The notes beneath the pieces were generated by a model that saw nothing but the letters and a program-made list of their open reading frames with translations, did not search any database and was not told the DNA's origin. The position numbers and the translations under genes were made by a program. A stretch of 46,925 bases of DNA, taken from NCBI GenBank assembly GCA_020161655.1, contig JAIUPC010000010.1:1-46925 (forward strand). The letters run 5' to 3'. Below, piece by piece: positions 35,639 through 44,440 of this stretch (positions are counted from its first letter, which is position 1; each line of letters starts with the position of its first letter). The stretch comes from Pseudomonadota bacterium (GTDB lineage: Bacteria; Pseudomonadota; Alphaproteobacteria; Rhodobacterales; Rhodobacteraceae).

Positions 35639-36076
35639 TCAGGCGCCCTTCGGCCAGACGAATTCCGGCCGCAGCCCCTCGTAGACCGGACGGCCGTCGG
35701 CAGGCTTCGGATAGCCTTTCGTGTCGTCGTAGAAGGCGTGATAGGTCGCCTTGGGAAAATGCGCATCGTCATAGCCCATGACATTAGGCACCGCGACGCG
35801 GATGCGCTTTTCCTTGTCGTCGAGCATGATCGCCGCCCCGCAATCGGTGCAGAGGCAGATCTCCAGCGGGCCGTTCGGGTTGTTGGCGTTGAAGGGCACG
35901 CGCTTCAGCTTTTCCGGGTGATCGACCTTCAGGTCGCCATAGTTGAAGAAGGCGACATGAGTACTCTGCTGGCCGGTCACCGCCTTGCAGACGTTGCAGT
36001 GGCAGACATGGTTGTCGATCGGCTCGGCCTTGGCCTGGGTGTGAACATGGGCGCAGCCGCCCTTGTAGTCGGACAT
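35639..36076 (-). CDS. GFA family (glutathione-dependent formaldehyde-activating enzyme-like) protein
   Basis: The 145-residue zinc protein has the catalytic triad motif CHCNVCKAVTG (CxCxxC) and the CLCTDCGAA pair (CxxC). The N-terminal structural CxC of Gfa is GGCAHVH here, i.e. C8-A-H10, so one zinc ligand is a histidine or lost. Gfa-fold proteins bind glutathione or related adducts; actual activity is unknown. GGAGG lies 4 nt before ATG 36076; the longer frame to 36130 lacks a site. It interrupts the rpmD-rplO junction, with its own promoter and flanking terminators. Confidence 0.85.
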   Translation of the reverse strand: MSDYKGGCAHVHTQAKAEPIDNHVCHCNVCKAVTGQQSTHVAFFNYGDLKVDHPEKLKRVPFNANNPNGPLEICLCTDCGAAIMLDDKEKRIRVAVPNVMGYDDAHFPKATYHAFYDDTKGYPKPADGRPVYEGLRPEFVWPKGA

Positions 36077-36151
36077 GGTTCCTCCCTGGGGTTCAGTGCA
36101 CGCGGGCTTGGAAGCACCCCCATGCTCCACCCTCGGGGGCGCGACAGCATC

Positions 36152-36160
36152 AGTGTAGCA
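36152..36160 (-). promoter_or_regulatory. Extended -10 promoter for GFA gene
   Basis: TGCTACACT on the leftward strand (36160-36152) has the TGn extension and a TACACT -10. No good -35 lies 17 bp upstream. Predicted RNA start is near 36145, leader about 69 nt. Confidence 0.5.
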
Positions 36161-36185
36161 CAGTCCCGCGCCCTTGCTCTGCGGG

Positions 36186-36245
36186 AAAAATCGCCGCGAG
36201 GGGCGCCAAATGCGACGCGCCCCGGCCTTTCGGTCCGGGGCGCGT
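36186..36245 (-). terminator. Terminator region after rpmD
   Basis: ACGCGCCCCGG (36215-36225) pairs with CCGGGGCGCGT (36235-36245), an 11-bp stem. Further on (leftward) a weaker CGCC...GGCG stem is followed by TTTTT (36190-36186). A third stem CCCCGGA/TCCGGGG lies at 36260-36278. Together they probably end the rpmC-rpmD unit. Confidence 0.65.
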
Positions 36246-36292
36246 GCTGTTCGATGAGACCCCGGATCGGGTCCGGGGCTGCGAAGCGTTTC

Positions 36293-36484
36293 TCAGCCGC
36301 GCTCTTCGACGATCACGACAAGATGCGAGATCTTGTTGACCATGCCGCGGACCGAGGGCGTATCCTCAAGCTCGCGGGTGCGGTTGATCTTCCCGAGGCC
36401 GAGGCCACGCAGCGTCGCCGCCTGGATTTCGGGGCGGCGGGCCGCCGAGGCGACCTGCTTCACGACGATGGTTTTCTTCGCCAT
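36293..36484 (-). CDS. rpmD: 50S ribosomal protein L30
   Basis: The 63-residue protein has [35 protein letters not shown] and [12 protein letters not shown], the compact bacterial L30. It is 5 bp after rpsE. In most spc operons rplO follows directly; here stem-loops and two other genes follow instead. Confidence 0.96.
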   Translation of the reverse strand: MAKKTIVVKQVASAARRPEIQAATLRGLGLGKINRTRELEDTPSVRGMVNKISHLVVIVEERG

Positions 36485-36489
36485 TCTAC

Positions 36490-37071
36490 TCAGGCCTCCG
36501 CTGCTTCAGCCGCTTCCGGCTTCTTCAGGATGTCGGCCACCTTCTTGCCGCGACGCTGCGCGATCATCCGCGGGCTGGATTCCAGCTTCAGGCCGTCGAT
36601 CGTGGCGCGGATCATGTTGTAGGGGTTCTGCGAGCCCATCGACTTGGCGACGACGTCCGCGATGCCCAGCATCTCGAACACGGCGCGCATCGGACCACCG
36701 GCGATGATCCCGGTACCGGCCGGAGCCGTCCGCATCACGACCTTGCCGGCACCGTGACGACCTTCGATGTCATGGTGCAGCGTCCGGCCATCACGCAGCG
36801 GCACGCGGATCAGCGAACGCTTCGCCTGTTCCGTCGCCTTGCGGATCGCTTCCGGCACTTCCTTGGCCTTGCCCTTGCCGAAGCCGACACGGCCGCGCTG
36901 GTCGCCGACCACCACGAGCGCTGCGAAACCGAAGCGCTTGCCGCCCTTCACCGTCTTGGAAACACGGTTGATCGCGACCAGACGGTCGGCGAATTCCGGG
37001 GTTTCCTCGCGTTCGCGGCGATCTTCGCGACGATCACGGCCGCCTTGGCGTCTTTCACGTTGTTCTGCCAT
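36490..37071 (-). CDS. rpsE: 30S ribosomal protein S5
   Basis: The 193-residue protein has a charged N-terminal extension rich in Arg/Glu ([19 protein letters not shown], absent from E. coli S5). The core follows: [53 protein letters not shown]5 contributes to decoding accuracy, and the KGG loop is where spectinomycin-resistance changes occur. It follows rplR after 114 bp containing a hairpin. Confidence 0.97.
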   Translation of the reverse strand: MAEQRERRQGGRDRREDRREREETPEFADRLVAINRVSKTVKGGKRFGFAALVVVGDQRGRVGFGKGKAKEVPEAIRKATEQAKRSLIRVPLRDGRTLHHDIEGRHGAGKVVMRTAPAGTGIIAGGPMRAVFEMLGIADVVAKSMGSQNPYNMIRATIDGLKLESSPRMIAQRRGKKVADILKKPEAAEAAEA

Positions 37072-37126
37072 AGGGCATTCCTTGCATGGTGGCGCGACCC
37101 GCGCGCCGTTTGGGGCCGATCCTGGT

Positions 37127-37147
37127 GTCCCCGACTGGATCGGGGAC
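37127..37147. promoter_or_regulatory. Hairpin between rplR and rpsE
   Basis: GTCCCCGA (37127-37134), CTGGA loop, TCGGGGAC (37140-37147). It lies in a 114-bp gap that is unusually long for this gene pair. The same CCCCGGATC-type bases recur near 36260. Attenuator or mRNA processing hairpin; no T tail. Confidence 0.4.
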
Positions 37148-37185
37148 CCGGATCATCGGGGCGGCGCGAACGCCACCCGCAGTCA

Positions 37186-37545
37186 TCAGAACTTCAGGCC
37201 GCCTTCGCGGGCTGCATCGGCAAGCGCCTTGATCTTGCCGTGGAAGAGGAAGCCGCCACGGTCGAAGTAGCACTCTTCGACACCCGCCTTCTTCGCACGC
37301 TCGGCAATCGCCGCGCCGATCTTCTTCGCCGCTTCGACGTTGTTCTTGCCGATGACGCCCAGATCCTTTTCGAGGCTGGAGGCCGAGGCAAGGGTCACGC
37401 CCTTGACGTCGTCGATCAGCTGCACGCTGATGTTCTTCGATGAGCGGTGGACCGAGAGGCGCGCGCGCCCGTCGGCCAGTTTCCGCAGTTTGTTCCGGAC
37501 GCGCAGGCGGCGCTTGAGGAACAGTTCCCGTTTGCTGTTTGCCAT
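37186..37545 (-). CDS. rplR: 50S ribosomal protein L18
   Basis: The 119-residue protein has [25 protein letters not shown] and [15 protein letters not shown]. The C-terminal [25 protein letters not shown] is typical. It binds 5S rRNA with L5. It is 12 bp after rplF. Confidence 0.97.
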   Translation of the reverse strand: MANSKRELFLKRRLRVRNKLRKLADGRARLSVHRSSKNISVQLIDDVKGVTLASASSLEKDLGVIGKNNVEAAKKIGAAIAERAKKAGVEECYFDRGGFLFHGKIKALADAAREGGLKF

Positions 37546-37557
37546 TTTCTCGCGTCC

Positions 37558-38091
37558 TTACTTCTTCTTGCCTTCCTTGCGGAAGATGTACTCGTCCTTG
37601 TACTTGATCCCTTTGCCCTTGTAGGGCTCGGGACGGCGCCATTCGCGGATATTGGCCGCGACCTGGCCGACGAGTTGCGGATCAATGCCCTCGATGATGA
37701 TCTCGGTCTGCTTCGGGGTCGTGACGGTCACGCCCTTCGGCACTTCGAAATTCACTTCGTGGCTGTAGCCGAGCGACAGTTTCAGGACCGAACCCTGCAT
37801 CGCGGCGCGGTAACCGACGCCGTTGATCTCAAGCTCTTTCCTGAAGCCCTTGGTGACGCCCTCCACGAGGTTTGCGACCATCGAGCGGGCCATACCCCAC
37901 TGCTGGCGCGCCCGCTTGGAGGTGCCGCGCGGCTTCACGGAGACCTGACCCTCGTCGAGGGTAAGGGTCACGTCGTCGGTGGCGGTGAAGGAAAGGGCGC
38001 CTTTCGGGCCCTTCACTTCGACCGTCTGGCCGCTGACCGAGGCGGTAACGCCTGACGGAACGGAAACGGGTTTCTTGCCGATACGAGACAT
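37558..38091 (-). CDS. rplF: 50S ribosomal protein L6
   Basis: The 177-residue protein begins [20 protein letters not shown] and ends in the conserved [16 protein letters not shown] segment. Its two beta domains sit beside the elongation-factor site. The start at 38091 is set by homology; the longer frame enters rpsH. Confidence 0.97.
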   Translation of the reverse strand: MSRIGKKPVSVPSGVTASVSGQTVEVKGPKGALSFTATDDVTLTLDEGQVSVKPRGTSKRARQQWGMARSMVANLVEGVTKGFRKELEINGVGYRAAMQGSVLKLSLGYSHEVNFEVPKGVTVTTPKQTEIIIEGIDPQLVGQVAANIREWRRPEPYKGKGIKYKDEYIFRKEGKKK

Positions 38092-38101
38092 CGCACTCTC
38101 C

Positions 38102-38497
38102 TCAGAATACGGTGCAGAGCACTTCGCCGCCAACATTGGCAGAGCGTGCAGCTGCATCCGACATCACGCCCTTCGGCGTGGAGACGATGGAAACGCCCAG
38201 CCCGTTGCGGACACTCGGGATGTCCTTGACGGAGGCATAGACGCGGCGGCCCGGCTTCGAGACCCGCTTGATTTCGCGGATGACGGGTGTGCCTTCGTAG
38301 TACTTCAGGCTGATTTCAAGCTGCGGCAGGCCATCGGCGTCCGTCGCGGCTTCGTAGCCGCGGATGTAGCCTTCGCCGGCCAGCACATCCAGAACCCAGG
38401 CGCGAAGCTTGGAGGCCGGGGTGCGGACGGTGGACTTGCCACGCATCTGCGCGTTGCGGATGCGGGTCAGCATATCGCCGAGAGGATCGTTCATCAT
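38102..38497 (-). CDS. rpsH: 30S ribosomal protein S8
   Basis: The 131-residue protein has [39 protein letters not shown] and [16 protein letters not shown]. It is a central 16S binder; in E. coli it represses its own operon by binding near rplE mRNA. AGGAGG lies 8 nt before ATG 38497; a second ATG is at 38494. Confidence 0.97.
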   Translation of the reverse strand: MMNDPLGDMLTRIRNAQMRGKSTVRTPASKLRAWVLDVLAGEGYIRGYEAATDADGLPQLEISLKYYEGTPVIREIKRVSKPGRRVYASVKDIPSVRNGLGVSIVSTPKGVMSDAAARSANVGGEVLCTVF

Positions 38498-38510
38498 TTC
38501 TCGGTCCTCC

Positions 38511-38816
38511 TTACCAGCTCGACTTCACCATGCCGGGGATCTGGCCCATCGAGGCGAGATCACGCAGCATGATGCGGCTGAGCTTGAGTTTGCGGTAATA
38601 GGCATGGGGACGGCCCGTCAGCTGGCAGCGGTTGTGGATCCGCGTTGCCGAAGAGTTGCGGGGCAGTTCAGCCAGTTTCAGCGTGGCCTTGAAGCGGTCT
38701 TCCACCGGCTTCGACTGGTCTTCGATGATCGCCTTCAGTGCGGCGCGGCGGGAAGCATACTGCTTGACCAGCTTGGCGCGCTTCACTTCGCGGTTCACCA
38801 TGGATTTCTTTGCCAT
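38511..38816 (-). CDS. rpsN: 30S ribosomal protein S14
   Basis: The 101-residue long form without zinc cysteines. It has [40 protein letters not shown] and [20 protein letters not shown]. It is located in the 30S head near S10 and S19. It is 17 bp after rplE. Confidence 0.97.
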   Translation of the reverse strand: MAKKSMVNREVKRAKLVKQYASRRAALKAIIEDQSKPVEDRFKATLKLAELPRNSSATRIHNRCQLTGRPHAYYRKLKLSRIMLRDLASMGQIPGMVKSSW

Positions 38817-38833
38817 TCGTCGTTCCTCCGCGA

Positions 38834-39394
38834 TCAGCTGGTGAAGGGCATGTTGAATTGCTTCAACAGCGCCTTCGCTTCCGCGTCGGTCCGCGCGGTG
38901 GTGCAGATGATGATGTCCATGCCGAGCACTTCGTCGACCTTGTCGAAGTCGATCTCGGGGAACACGATCTGTTCCTTGAGGCCCATGGCGTAGTTGCCAC
39001 GGCCATCGAACGAAGAGCCCTTCACGCCGCGGAAGTCGCGGACGCGGGGAAGCGCCACGTTGATGAGACGGTCGAGGAATTCGTACATCCGGTCGCCGCG
39101 CAGCGTGACCTTGCAGCCCAGCGGCATTTCTTCACGGACGCGGAAGCCGGCGATGGATTTCTTCGCCTTGTTGATGACGGCCTTCTGGCCGGCGATCAGG
39201 GTCAGTTCCTCGGCGGCCTGTTTCACCTTCTTGGTGTCCTTGACCGCTTCGCCGACGCCCATGTTCAGGACGATCTTGTCAAGCTTCGGAAGCTGCATCT
39301 CGTTCTTGTACGAGAATTCTTCCATCAGCGCCGCGCGGATCGTCGAGGCGTAGAGCGCCTTGAGACGCGGGGTATAGGTTTGAGCGTCGAGCAT
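38834..39394 (-). CDS. rplE: 50S ribosomal protein L5
   Basis: The 186-residue protein has [40 protein letters not shown] and [20 protein letters not shown]5 holds 5S rRNA and bridges to S13. Its ATG overlaps the rplX stop (TGATG), so translation is coupled. Confidence 0.97.
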   Translation of the reverse strand: MLDAQTYTPRLKALYASTIRAALMEEFSYKNEMQLPKLDKIVLNMGVGEAVKDTKKVKQAAEELTLIAGQKAVINKAKKSIAGFRVREEMPLGCKVTLRGDRMYEFLDRLINVALPRVRDFRGVKGSSFDGRGNYAMGLKEQIVFPEIDFDKVDEVLGMDIIICTTARTDAEAKALLKQFNMPFTS

Positions 39395-39699
39395 CAGATC
39401 ACGTCTCCCGTGGTCTTGGCGAAACGCACCTTCTTGTCGCCTTCCATGCGGAAGCCGACGCGGGTGGCCTTGCCGTTCTTGTCCATCACCGAGAGGTTCG
39501 ACAGGTCGATCGGCATTGCCTTCGGCTGACGACCGCCCTGGTTCGACTGGGACTGGCGCGTGTGGCGGATGGCGACGTTCACGCCGTCGACCACGGCCTT
39601 GTTGGCCTTCGGGTCAACGGACTGAATCTCGCCCTGCTTGCCCTTGTCCTTGCCGGCAAGGACGACGACCTTGTCGCCTTTACGGAGTTTCGCAGCCAT
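39394..39699 (-). CDS. rplX: 50S ribosomal protein L24
   Basis: The 101-residue protein begins [20 protein letters not shown], the KOW domain. [20 protein letters not shown] and [20 protein letters not shown] follow. It initiates 50S assembly. Start ATG 39699 (GGAGG 7 nt upstream) overlaps the rplN stop. Confidence 0.97.
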   Translation of the reverse strand: MAAKLRKGDKVVVLAGKDKGKQGEIQSVDPKANKAVVDGVNVAIRHTRQSQSNQGGRQPKAMPIDLSNLSVMDKNGKATRVGFRMEGDKKVRFAKTTGDVI

Positions 39700-40067
39700 C
39701 ACAGCACCTCCGGCGCAAGCGAGATGATCTTCATGAAGTTCTTCGCGCGCAGTTCGCGAACGACCGGCCCGAAGATACGGGTGCCGACCGGTTCGCCCTG
39801 GTTGTTCAGGATGACGGCGGCGTTGCGGTCGAAGCGGATCGACGTGCCGTCTTCACGACGGACTTCTTTGGCGGTGCGCACGACGACGGCCTTGCGGACG
39901 TCACCTTTCTTCACGCGACCGCGCGGGATGGCTTCCTTCACCGACACCACGATGATGTCGCCGACGCTGGCGTAGCGACGGTGGGAACCACCCAGGACCT
40001 TGATGCACTGAACCCGGCGAGCGCCGGAGTTGTCAGCTACATCCAGATTGGTCTGCATCTGGATCAT
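39699..40067 (-). CDS. rplN: 50S ribosomal protein L14
   Basis: The 122-residue protein has [40 protein letters not shown] and [20 protein letters not shown]. It lies at the subunit interface. It follows rpsQ by 72 bp and overlaps rplX by one base of the stop codon. Confidence 0.98.
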   Translation of the reverse strand: MIQMQTNLDVADNSGARRVQCIKVLGGSHRRYASVGDIIVVSVKEAIPRGRVKKGDVRKAVVVRTAKEVRREDGTSIRFDRNAAVILNNQGEPVGTRIFGPVVRELRAKNFMKIISLAPEVL

Positions 40068-40139
40068 TTGGTTTCTCCCGACCTTTGGAGACCGACTTTA
40101 TTCCGCGGCCCCAGGGTTTCGATTGAGCTGGATATGGTC

Positions 40140-40379
40140 TTACGCCGAAGCGTCGAGCACCACGGTCCAGCGTTTCGTCTTCGAGATCGGCGCGCATTCT
40201 TCGATGCGCACGGTGTCGCCGACCTTGAATTTGTTATCCGCGTCATGGGCGCGGTATTTCTTCGACTTCCGCACCGTCTTTTGCAGCAGCGGATGCTTGA
40301 AGCGGCGCTCGACCAGGACGGTGATCGTCTGCTCGTTCTTGTCCGAGGTCACGACGCCTTGCAGGATACGTTTGGGCAT
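40140..40379 (-). CDS. rpsQ: 30S ribosomal protein S17
   Basis: The 79-residue OB-fold protein begins [40 protein letters not shown] and [20 protein letters not shown] follow. It is a primary 16S 5'-domain binder. It is 12 bp after rpmC. Confidence 0.97.
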   Translation of the reverse strand: MPKRILQGVVTSDKNEQTITVLVERRFKHPLLQKTVRKSKKYRAHDADNKFKVGDTVRIEECAPISKTKRWTVVLDASA

Positions 40380-40391
40380 GTCTCGTGTTCC

Positions 40392-40595
40392 TCAGTTCGC
40401 CGCCGCTTCAGCGGCTTTCTGGTTCAGAACCGTCTGGATGCGGGCAACGTCACGGCGGACGACGCGCATGCGGGCGGTGTTCTCAAGCTGGCCGGTGGCC
40501 TGCTGGAAGCGGAGGTTGAAGGCCTCCTTCTTCAGCGCGACGAGCTGGTCACGCAGCTGGTCGGGCGTCTTCGTCTTCAGTTCCTGGGCGTTCAT
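40392..40595 (-). CDS. rpmC: 50S ribosomal protein L29
   Basis: The 67-residue two-helix protein has [40 protein letters not shown] and [10 protein letters not shown]. It lies at the tunnel exit next to L23. AAAGGCGAG precedes the ATG. Unusually it is first after a break: rplP is about 1.1 kb away instead of adjacent, and a promoter and leader hairpin precede it. Confidence 0.97.
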   Translation of the reverse strand: MNAQELKTKTPDQLRDQLVALKKEAFNLRFQQATGQLENTARMRVVRRDVARIQTVLNQKAAEAAAN

Positions 40596-40617
40596 CTCGC
40601 CTTTTCCCTTTCAACAT

Positions 40618-40657
40618 CACCGGAGGGACCCTTGACTGGGTGACCCTCGGTCCGGTG
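40618..40657 (-). promoter_or_regulatory. Structured leader of the rpmC unit
   Basis: CACCGGA (40618-40624) pairs with TCCGGTG (40651-40657); inside, GGG/CCC and ACCC/GGGT continue the stem with small bulges around a TTGACT loop. It ends 22 nt before the rpmC ATG, so it lies in the 5' leader of the predicted transcript, where autoregulatory ribosomal-protein binding sites are found in other bacteria. The binding partner is unknown. Confidence 0.5.
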
Positions 40658-40709
40658 GAGTCAATGATTGACCTACGAATCCGGGAGACCCGGAATCGCA
40701 GGATGCGTC

Positions 40710-40738
40710 CCTATAGGGGAGGGTCGCGGGGAGGGCAA
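40710..40738 (-). promoter_or_regulatory. Sigma70-type promoter for rpmC-rpmD unit
   Basis: On the leftward strand TTGCCC (40738-40733), 17 bp, TATAGG (40715-40710). RNA start is expected near 40703, giving a leader of about 107 nt that contains the 40618-40657 hairpin. Confidence 0.6.
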
Positions 40739-40758
40739 GGGAAAGTTTGGGCGGGGGC

Positions 40759-40786
40759 GTAGGATGGGCAGGACTGCCCATCCTAC
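40759..40786. repeat. 28-bp dispersed palindrome, copy 2
   Basis: GTAGGATGGGCA (40759-40770), GGAC loop, TGCCCATCCTAC (40775-40786). The core AGGATGGGCA-N4-TGCCCATCCT is identical to 30428-30455. It lies 13 bp past the stop of the kinase-fold gene, so it may double as its transcription end. Confidence 0.8.
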
Positions 40787-40798
40787 CTGGCCGGAGAT

Positions 40799-41551
40799 TC
40801 ACGACCGGCCCAGAAACAAATCCATGAATGGCCCGATGGCGCGGAAGTCGCGTTTGTCGTGGAGAAGCCGACCGAGCGGGCGCAGCACCGGGCCGAGCCA
40901 GCGGAGCCGCCGCACCCGGCGTTCGGCAAGCTCCCAGTGGCCGTGCTTGTCCTCGGCGCGATAGGCGTCCCGCGCGGCGAGGACGGTTTCGTCAACGCCC
41001 CCGATGTCTCCAGCGAGATTGTAGAAGAACACCAGCACGTCCCAGACATGACCCTCGGTCCGGTTGCCTCTGTCGCCATACTGCTCCAGGTCGATGAAGG
41101 TAATGGTGCCGTTCTCCCAGCAGATGTCTCGCGGCGCCGGACGACCGTGGCTGACCCCGGCATCGTGCAGCCTGGCAAGCGCGACCGCCGCCGCTTCGAC
41201 ACCTTCCCGAAAGTTGGGCGAGTCGAACCCTTCCGTCAGCGCGATATGCCTGAGGCTCGGCCCAGCGTCGGAGATAACGAAATGGTCCGGCCCTTCCTCG
41301 ATGATCTTGGGAAACGGCAAGTCGGCGCGCTGCACTGAACGGTAGGCCTCGCGCTCGGCCTCGAACAGACGGCGAGGATCGCCCTTGAGGAGCCGCATCC
41401 TCAAATCGACATACTCGCGTCGCTTCTTCCATCCGGCGCGGCCATCAAGCTCAACGCGCTCAACTCTTGCGACAGAAATGCTCGCCTCCATCATCAACGC
41501 GGAAAAAACTTCCCGAGGCAGATCAATGCTTACTTCTGATCGTACAACCAT
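40799..41551 (-). CDS. Kinase-fold protein (Kdo/BUD32-like) inserted in ribosomal cluster
   Basis: The 250-residue cytosolic protein has a kinase-like core. A lysine in LLKGDPRRLFEAEREAY could be the ATP lysine with its partner Glu. The catalytic loop is ALARLHDAGVSHGRPAPRD (H135 to D142), and the metal-binding position DLE (D154) replaces DFG after ITFI. There is no clear glycine-rich loop. The HGRPAPRD form is closest to lipopolysaccharide Kdo kinase or RIO/BUD32-type small kinases. Substrate unknown: lipid A sugar, small molecule or protein are all possible. It sits alone between a strong terminator after rplP and the rpmC promoter. A weak TTGCCA-17-TTCATG promoter lies at 41597-41569. Confidence 0.7.
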   Translation of the reverse strand: MVVRSEVSIDLPREVFSALMMEASISVARVERVELDGRAGWKKRREYVDLRMRLLKGDPRRLFEAEREAYRSVQRADLPFPKIIEEGPDHFVISDAGPSLRHIALTEGFDSPNFREGVEAAAVALARLHDAGVSHGRPAPRDICWENGTITFIDLEQYGDRGNRTEGHVWDVLVFFYNLAGDIGGVDETVLAARDAYRAEDKHGHWELAERRVRRLRWLGPVLRPLGRLLHDKRDFRAIGPFMDLFLGRS

Positions 41552-41646
41552 TCTGCCATCGCCGCATTCATGAAAGTGTCATGTTCCGCCGTGGCAAACC
41601 GTCCCGGCCGCCACGCGCCTGGCATGAGGTTGCGCCCGAAAAGACA

Positions 41647-41670
41647 AAGGGCGGGGTTTCCCCCGCCCTT
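41647..41670 (-). terminator. Intrinsic terminator after rplP
   Basis: AAGGGCGGGG (41647-41656), TTTC loop, CCCCGCCCTT (41661-41670): 10-bp stem. On the leftward strand it is followed by TGTCTTTTCG. It lies 28 bp past the rplP stop, so the S10 unit should end here. Confidence 0.8.
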
Positions 41671-41698
41671 CCTGATCTTTTCCGGCAGGCTGGAGGAC

Positions 41699-42112
41699 TT
41701 ACCAGTCCTCGCGCACCACGATGCGGGTCGTGACCGGCAGCTTCATCGCGCCGAGGCGCAGTGCCTCGCGGGCGATGACTTCGCTCACGCCGTCGATCTC
41801 GAACATGATCCGGCCCGGCTTGACCTTGGCCGCCCAGAAGTCGACGGAGCCCTTGCCCTTACCCATCCGCACTTCGGTCGGCTTGGAGGTGACCGGAACA
41901 TCCGGGAACACCCGGATCCAGACCCGGCCCTGACGCTTCATGTGGCGGGTGATCGCGCGGCGGGCCGCTTCGATCTGCCGCGCGGTGACGCGCTCGGGTT
42001 CGGTCGCCTTGAGGGCGAAACCGCCGAAGTTGATCTCGAACCCACCCTTGGCCTCGCCATGGATACGGCCCTTGAACTGCTTGCGGAACTTCGTCCGTTT
42101 TGGTTGCAGCAT
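41699..42112 (-). CDS. rplP: 50S ribosomal protein L16
   Basis: The 137-residue protein has [40 protein letters not shown] and [20 protein letters not shown]. It positions A-site tRNA. It is 12 bp after rpsC and is followed by a terminator instead of rpmC. Confidence 0.98.
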   Translation of the reverse strand: MLQPKRTKFRKQFKGRIHGEAKGGFEINFGGFALKATEPERVTARQIEAARRAITRHMKRQGRVWIRVFPDVPVTSKPTEVRMGKGKGSVDFWAAKVKPGRIMFEIDGVSEVIAREALRLGAMKLPVTTRIVVREDW

Positions 42113-42124
42113 CTTCTCTACTCC

Positions 42125-42847
42125 TTACCGGGCGTCGCGACGGTCGTCACGGCGCGGGCCGCGCGGTGCCGGACCGTCCTGGGCCTCGGCGGCCTTGCGG
42201 TCGCGGGCCTGCGGGTCATGCTCCATGATCTCGCCTTTGAAGATCCAGACCTTCACCCCGATGATGCCATAGGGGGTGGTCGCTTCGGCGAGCGCATAGT
42301 CGATGTCGGCACGCAGCGTATGCAGCGGCACGCGGCCTTCGCGGTACCATTCGGTCCGGGCGATCTCCGCGCCGCCAAGGCGGCCGGCGACGTTGACCCG
42401 GATGCCAAGGGCACCCATGCGCATCGCGTTCTGCACGCCGCGCTTCATGGCGCGACGGAAGGACACGCGGCGCTCAAGCTGCTGGGCGATCGACTCGGCC
42501 ACCAGTTGCGCGTCCAGTTCGGGTTTCCGCACTTCGACGATGTTGAGGTGCAGTTCCGACTTGGTGAAGTTCGCGAGCTTCTTGCGCAGCGTCTCGATAT
42601 CCGCGCCCTTCTTGCCGATGATGACACCGGGACGGGCGGTATGGATGGTGACGCGGCATTTCTTGTGCGGACGCTCGATGATGACCTTCGAGACTCCGGC
42701 CTGCTTGGCGTATTCACGGATGAAGTCGCGCATCTTGAGGTCTTCAAGAAGCAGGTTACCGTAGTCCTTGCTGTCGGCATACCAGCGGCTGTCCCAGGTG
42801 CGGTTGACCTGGAGGCGCATCCCGATCGGGTTGACCTTCTGTCCCAT
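42125..42847 (-). CDS. rpsC: 30S ribosomal protein S3
   Basis: The 240-residue protein begins [20 protein letters not shown]. It has the KH domain ([20 protein letters not shown]) and the C-terminal domain with [20 protein letters not shown]. It lines the mRNA entry tunnel with helicase role. The tail is short and Arg/Asp-rich. The start overlaps the rplV stop (TAATG). Confidence 0.98.
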   Translation of the reverse strand: MGQKVNPIGMRLQVNRTWDSRWYADSKDYGNLLLEDLKMRDFIREYAKQAGVSKVIIERPHKKCRVTIHTARPGVIIGKKGADIETLRKKLANFTKSELHLNIVEVRKPELDAQLVAESIAQQLERRVSFRRAMKRGVQNAMRMGALGIRVNVAGRLGGAEIARTEWYREGRVPLHTLRADIDYALAEATTPYGIIGVKVWIFKGEIMEHDPQARDRKAAEAQDGPAPRGPRRDDRRDAR

Positions 42848-43239
42848 TACGCTTGCTCCCCGGCGGTTGCTTCGACTTGCCGGACCTTGATGGTCAGCTC
42901 GCTGAACGGTTTCATGATCTTGCCGAAGCGGCCGCGCGCACGCGGACGGCCACGCTTCATCACCAGGTTCTTGCCGACCCAGGCCTCGGCGACGACGAGA
43001 CCGTCGACATCAAGCCCGTGGTTGTTCTCGGCATTGGCGATGGCCGACTGCAGGCACTTCTTCACGTCAAGCGCGATGCGCTTTTTGGAGAAGGTGAGGT
43101 CGGCAAGCGCCTTCTCGACCTTCTTGCCGCGGATCAGGGCGGCGACGAGGTTCAGCTTCTGCGGCGAGGTACGCAGCATCTTCGCCTTGGCGAAGGCTTC
43201 GTTATCGGCCACGCGGCGCGGATTCTTTTCCTTGCTCAT
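42847..43239 (-). CDS. rplV: 50S ribosomal protein L22
   Basis: The 130-residue protein has [40 protein letters not shown] and [20 protein letters not shown]. The extended hairpin lines the exit tunnel (macrolide-resistance site). It has a 3-bp gap to rpsS and overlaps rpsC. Confidence 0.97.
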   Translation of the reverse strand: MSKEKNPRRVADNEAFAKAKMLRTSPQKLNLVAALIRGKKVEKALADLTFSKKRIALDVKKCLQSAIANAENNHGLDVDGLVVAEAWVGKNLVMKRGRPRARGRFGKIMKPFSELTIKVRQVEATAGEQA

Positions 43240-43242
43240 GGC

Positions 43243-43521
43243 TTACTTCCTCTTGGCTTTCTTGTCGGCTGCGTGACCGTAGTAGGTCCGCGTCGGCGAA
43301 TATTCACCGAACTTCTGGCCGATCATCTCTTCGGTCACGGCGACCGGGATGTGTTTCTGACCGTTGTAGACCCCGAAGGTGAGGCCGACGAACTGCGGCA
43401 GGATTGTAGAACGGCGCGACCAGATCTTGATCACTTCCGACTTGCCCGACCCTTGTGCCTTTTCCGCTTTCTTCAGCAGATAGGCATCAACGAAGGGGCC
43501 TTTCCAAATGGAACGCGACAT
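43243..43521 (-). CDS. rpsS: 30S ribosomal protein S19
   Basis: The 92-residue protein begins [40 protein letters not shown] and [20 protein letters not shown] follow. It lies in the 30S head with S13. It is 3 bp after rplB. Confidence 0.98.
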   Translation of the reverse strand: MSRSIWKGPFVDAYLLKKAEKAQGSGKSEVIKIWSRRSTILPQFVGLTFGVYNGQKHIPVAVTEEMIGQKFGEYSPTRTYYGHAADKKAKRK

Positions 43522-43524
43522 GGA

Positions 43525-44361
43525 TTAACGCCCTTTCTTCGCATTGCGCGAGCGAACAATGTACTTGTCCGTCGTCTTGTTCTTCCGGGTCTTGTTGCCC
43601 TTCGTCCCTTTGCCCCACGGGGTAACGGGATGACGGCCACCGGACGTCCGGCCCTCACCACCACCATGCGGGTGGTCGATCGGGTTCATGGCGACGCCGC
43701 GCACGGTCGGGCGAACGCCCATGTGACGCTTGCGGCCGGCCTTGCCGAGGTTCTGGTTCGAGTTGTCGGGGTTCGACACCGCACCAACCGTCGCCATGCA
43801 TTCCTGACGCACCATGCGCAGCTCGCCCGACGACAGGCGGATCTGGGCATAGCCGCCGTCACGGCCGACGAACTGGGCATAGGTGCCGGCGGCGCGCGCC
43901 AGCTGGCCGCCCTTGCCGGGCTTCAACTCGACGTTGTGAACGATGGTACCGATCGGCATGCCCGAGAAAGGCATCGCATTGCCGGGCTTCACGTCGGTCT
44001 TGGCACCGGCGATGACGCTGTCGCCCACGCCCAGGCGCTGCGGCGCGAGGATATAGGCCTGCTCGCCGTCCTGGTACTTGACCAGCGCGATGAAGGCAGT
44101 CCGGTTCGGATCGTATTCGATCCGCTCCACGGTCGCCGTGACGTCGAACTTGCGACGCTTGAAATCCACGATGCGGTAAAGACGCTTCGCGCCCCCGCCC
44201 TTGTGCCACGAAGTGATACGCCCGGTGTTGTTCCGGCCGCCCGTCTTGGTCAGACCCTCGGTGAGGGACTTGACGGGGCGACCTTTCCAAAGCTCCGAAC
44301 GGTCGATCAGAACCAGCCCACGCTGGCCCGGCGTCGTCGGCTTATACGACTTGAGTGCCAT
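43525..44361 (-). CDS. rplB: 50S ribosomal protein L2
   Basis: The 278-residue protein begins [40 protein letters not shown] and the near-invariant [20 protein letters not shown] (peptidyl-transferase-adjacent histidine) follow. It is needed for subunit joining. It is separated from rplW by 120 bp with two palindromes, unlike the tight spacing usual for this pair. Confidence 0.98.
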   Translation of the reverse strand: MALKSYKPTTPGQRGLVLIDRSELWKGRPVKSLTEGLTKTGGRNNTGRITSWHKGGGAKRLYRIVDFKRRKFDVTATVERIEYDPNRTAFIALVKYQDGEQAYILAPQRLGVGDSVIAGAKTDVKPGNAMPFSGMPIGTIVHNVELKPGKGGQLARAAGTYAQFVGRDGGYAQIRLSSGELRMVRQECMATVGAVSNPDNSNQNLGKAGRKRHMGVRPTVRGVAMNPIDHPHGGGEGRTSGGRHPVTPWGKGTKGNKTRKNKTTDKYIVRSRNAKKGR

Positions 44362-44383
44362 GCTCTCTGTCTTCCGTTGCTTT

Positions 44384-44397
44384 GGACCATATGGTCC
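44384..44397. repeat. 14-bp perfect palindrome in rplW-rplB gap
   Basis: GGACCATATGGTCC (44384-44397) is fully self-complementary, 23 bp upstream of the rplB ATG. It could bind a dimeric protein or form a stem in RNA with a tight loop. No known motif assigned. Confidence 0.5.
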
Positions 44398-44440
44398 GTT
44401 GAAGTCAGGGCCCCGAAGGTCCCAAAGGTTAGAAAATCGA

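Noticed and set aside
41535-41573. 13-codon frame (MNAAMAEWLYDQK) overlapping the kinase-fold start
   Set aside because: It could be an upstream leader peptide, but it has no ribosome site and is short enough to be chance.
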